A stretch of DNA of 5,449 bases, from the NCBI GenBank assembly GCA_031264545.1, contig JAISDV010000132.1:1-5449 (forward strand), given 5' to 3'. Positions within the stretch are counted from its first letter, which is position 1, and each line of letters begins with the position of its first letter. Below, one piece after another: positions 5,068 through 5,449 of this stretch. Made by a program: the position numbers and the translations under genes. The DNA is from Oscillospiraceae bacterium (lineage in GTDB: Bacteria > Bacillota > Clostridia > Oscillospirales > Oscillospiraceae). The notes beneath the pieces are model-generated. The model was not told the DNA's origin. It saw only the letters and a program-made list of their open reading frames with translations, and made no database searches.

Positions 5068-5449
5068 ATGACAACCAAGCAGAAGCTCACGCTGTACGAG
5101 GGCCTGACGGACGCGGAGAGCCGGGCGGACAAATTCCGCGCCCTCATGAACACGGGACTGAGCTGGAACAAGGTTATGGACAGCTTCGACCAATACGCGG
5201 CGCTGGAGGCGGACGAGGCCATGAAGGCCACGGAGAAGGCGACGGCGCTGGCGAAGTGGGCGGACAAGCAGGGCTACACGGACAAGCAGAAGGCGGCGGT
5301 CAAGGATCAACTGAAATTCTTCACCATCGCCCCGGCGGACGCCGCGCGCAACGACGCGCTCACCGGAGCCGGCCTGACGGCGGAGGACGCCTACACGCTG
5401 ACGGAGGCTTTTCGGAAGCTGACGCCGCAGGAGGGCCATGAGAACGTCA
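5068..5449 (+). CDS. Phage-like structural protein fragment with helical repeats, open at the right edge
   Basis: Reading from ATG 5068 gives 127 residues with no stop before the window ends. Third codon positions are overwhelmingly G or C in this frame, so it is the true coding frame over this stretch rather than the overlapping one. The protein is highly charged and helical, without cysteine, signal peptide or membrane segment. Two related blocks are visible. KQKLTLYEGL...ALMNTGLS (4-32) matches KQKAAVKDQL...ALTGAGLT (73-104), a repeat of about 70 residues. The block GLTAEDAYTLTEAFRKLTPQEG recalls the repeat region near the C-terminus of large virion or portal-associated proteins of clostridial phages. 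That is recognition from memory, not a search result. No ribosome binding site precedes 5068, and a TGA in the same frame sits at 5059-5061. This suggests that the fragment lost its N-terminus when it was joined to the DUF4314-like gene. Confidence 0.55.
   Translation, partial: MTTKQKLTLYEGLTDAESRADKFRALMNTGLSWNKVMDSFDQYAALEADEAMKATEKATALAKWADKQGYTDKQKAAVKDQLKFFTIAPADAARNDALTGAGLTAEDAYTLTEAFRKLTPQEGHENV

Noticed and set aside
4936..5439. 167-codon minus-strand frame over the phage-like region
   Set aside because: Arg/Leu-rich translation typical of antisense reading of GC-rich coding sequence. The plus frame from 5068 has the proper codon pattern.
5068..5441. Continuation of the frame from 4926 to the TGA at 5439-5441 as one 172-residue protein
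   Set aside because: After about residue 47 the translation turns into a Gly/Arg/His-rich, low-complexity string, the mark of reading a coding region out of frame.

Overview
The window looks like a chromosome segment from a fairly GC-rich Firmicute, probably class Clostridia and possibly an Oscillospirales-type gut anaerobe. The evidence is a T-box leader in front of pheST, an IreB/ReoM homologue, consensus sigma-A-type promoters in AT-rich gaps, AAGGAG-type ribosome binding sites, and coding sequence rich in G/C at third codon positions. The lineage is inferred; there is no rRNA here to confirm it.

Layout. At the left edge (185 to 1, minus strand) is the 5' end of an NAD(P)H-hydrate epimerase gene (nnrE/YjeF N-terminal domain). 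Its promoter is back to back with a plus-strand promoter at 274-302. The plus-strand promoter drives a tRNA-Phe-sensing T-box riboswitch with a UUC specifier, a UGGU bulge and a 12-bp terminator. That leader controls pheS (581-1606) and pheT (1759-4137), the two subunits of phenylalanyl-tRNA synthetase. Uncharged tRNA-Phe should favour the antiterminator and raise synthesis of the enzyme. Between pheS and pheT lies an unusual gap of about 150 bases made of three inverted repeats. It looks like a small palindromic element inserted between the old ribosome binding site and the pheT start.

Next come a separate promoter and ireB (4240-4482), a small regulator of cell-wall stress signalling, with a strong terminator. 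A tRNA-Gln(CUG) gene (4616-4689) follows with its own consensus promoter and a 15-bp palindromic terminator.

From about 4750 the character changes to accessory DNA. A spacer of about 175 bases holds two inverted repeats. A truncated DUF4314-like gene with a strong ribosome binding site starts at 4926. Near 5062-5068 it gives way, in a different frame, to a fragment of what looks like a phage structural protein with roughly 70-residue repeats, which runs off the right edge. I read this as a decayed or rearranged mobile-element remnant downstream of the tRNA gene.

I saw no convincing new defence, toxin or RNA system. The points most worth a second look are the palindromic element inside pheST and the hybrid junction at about 5065.
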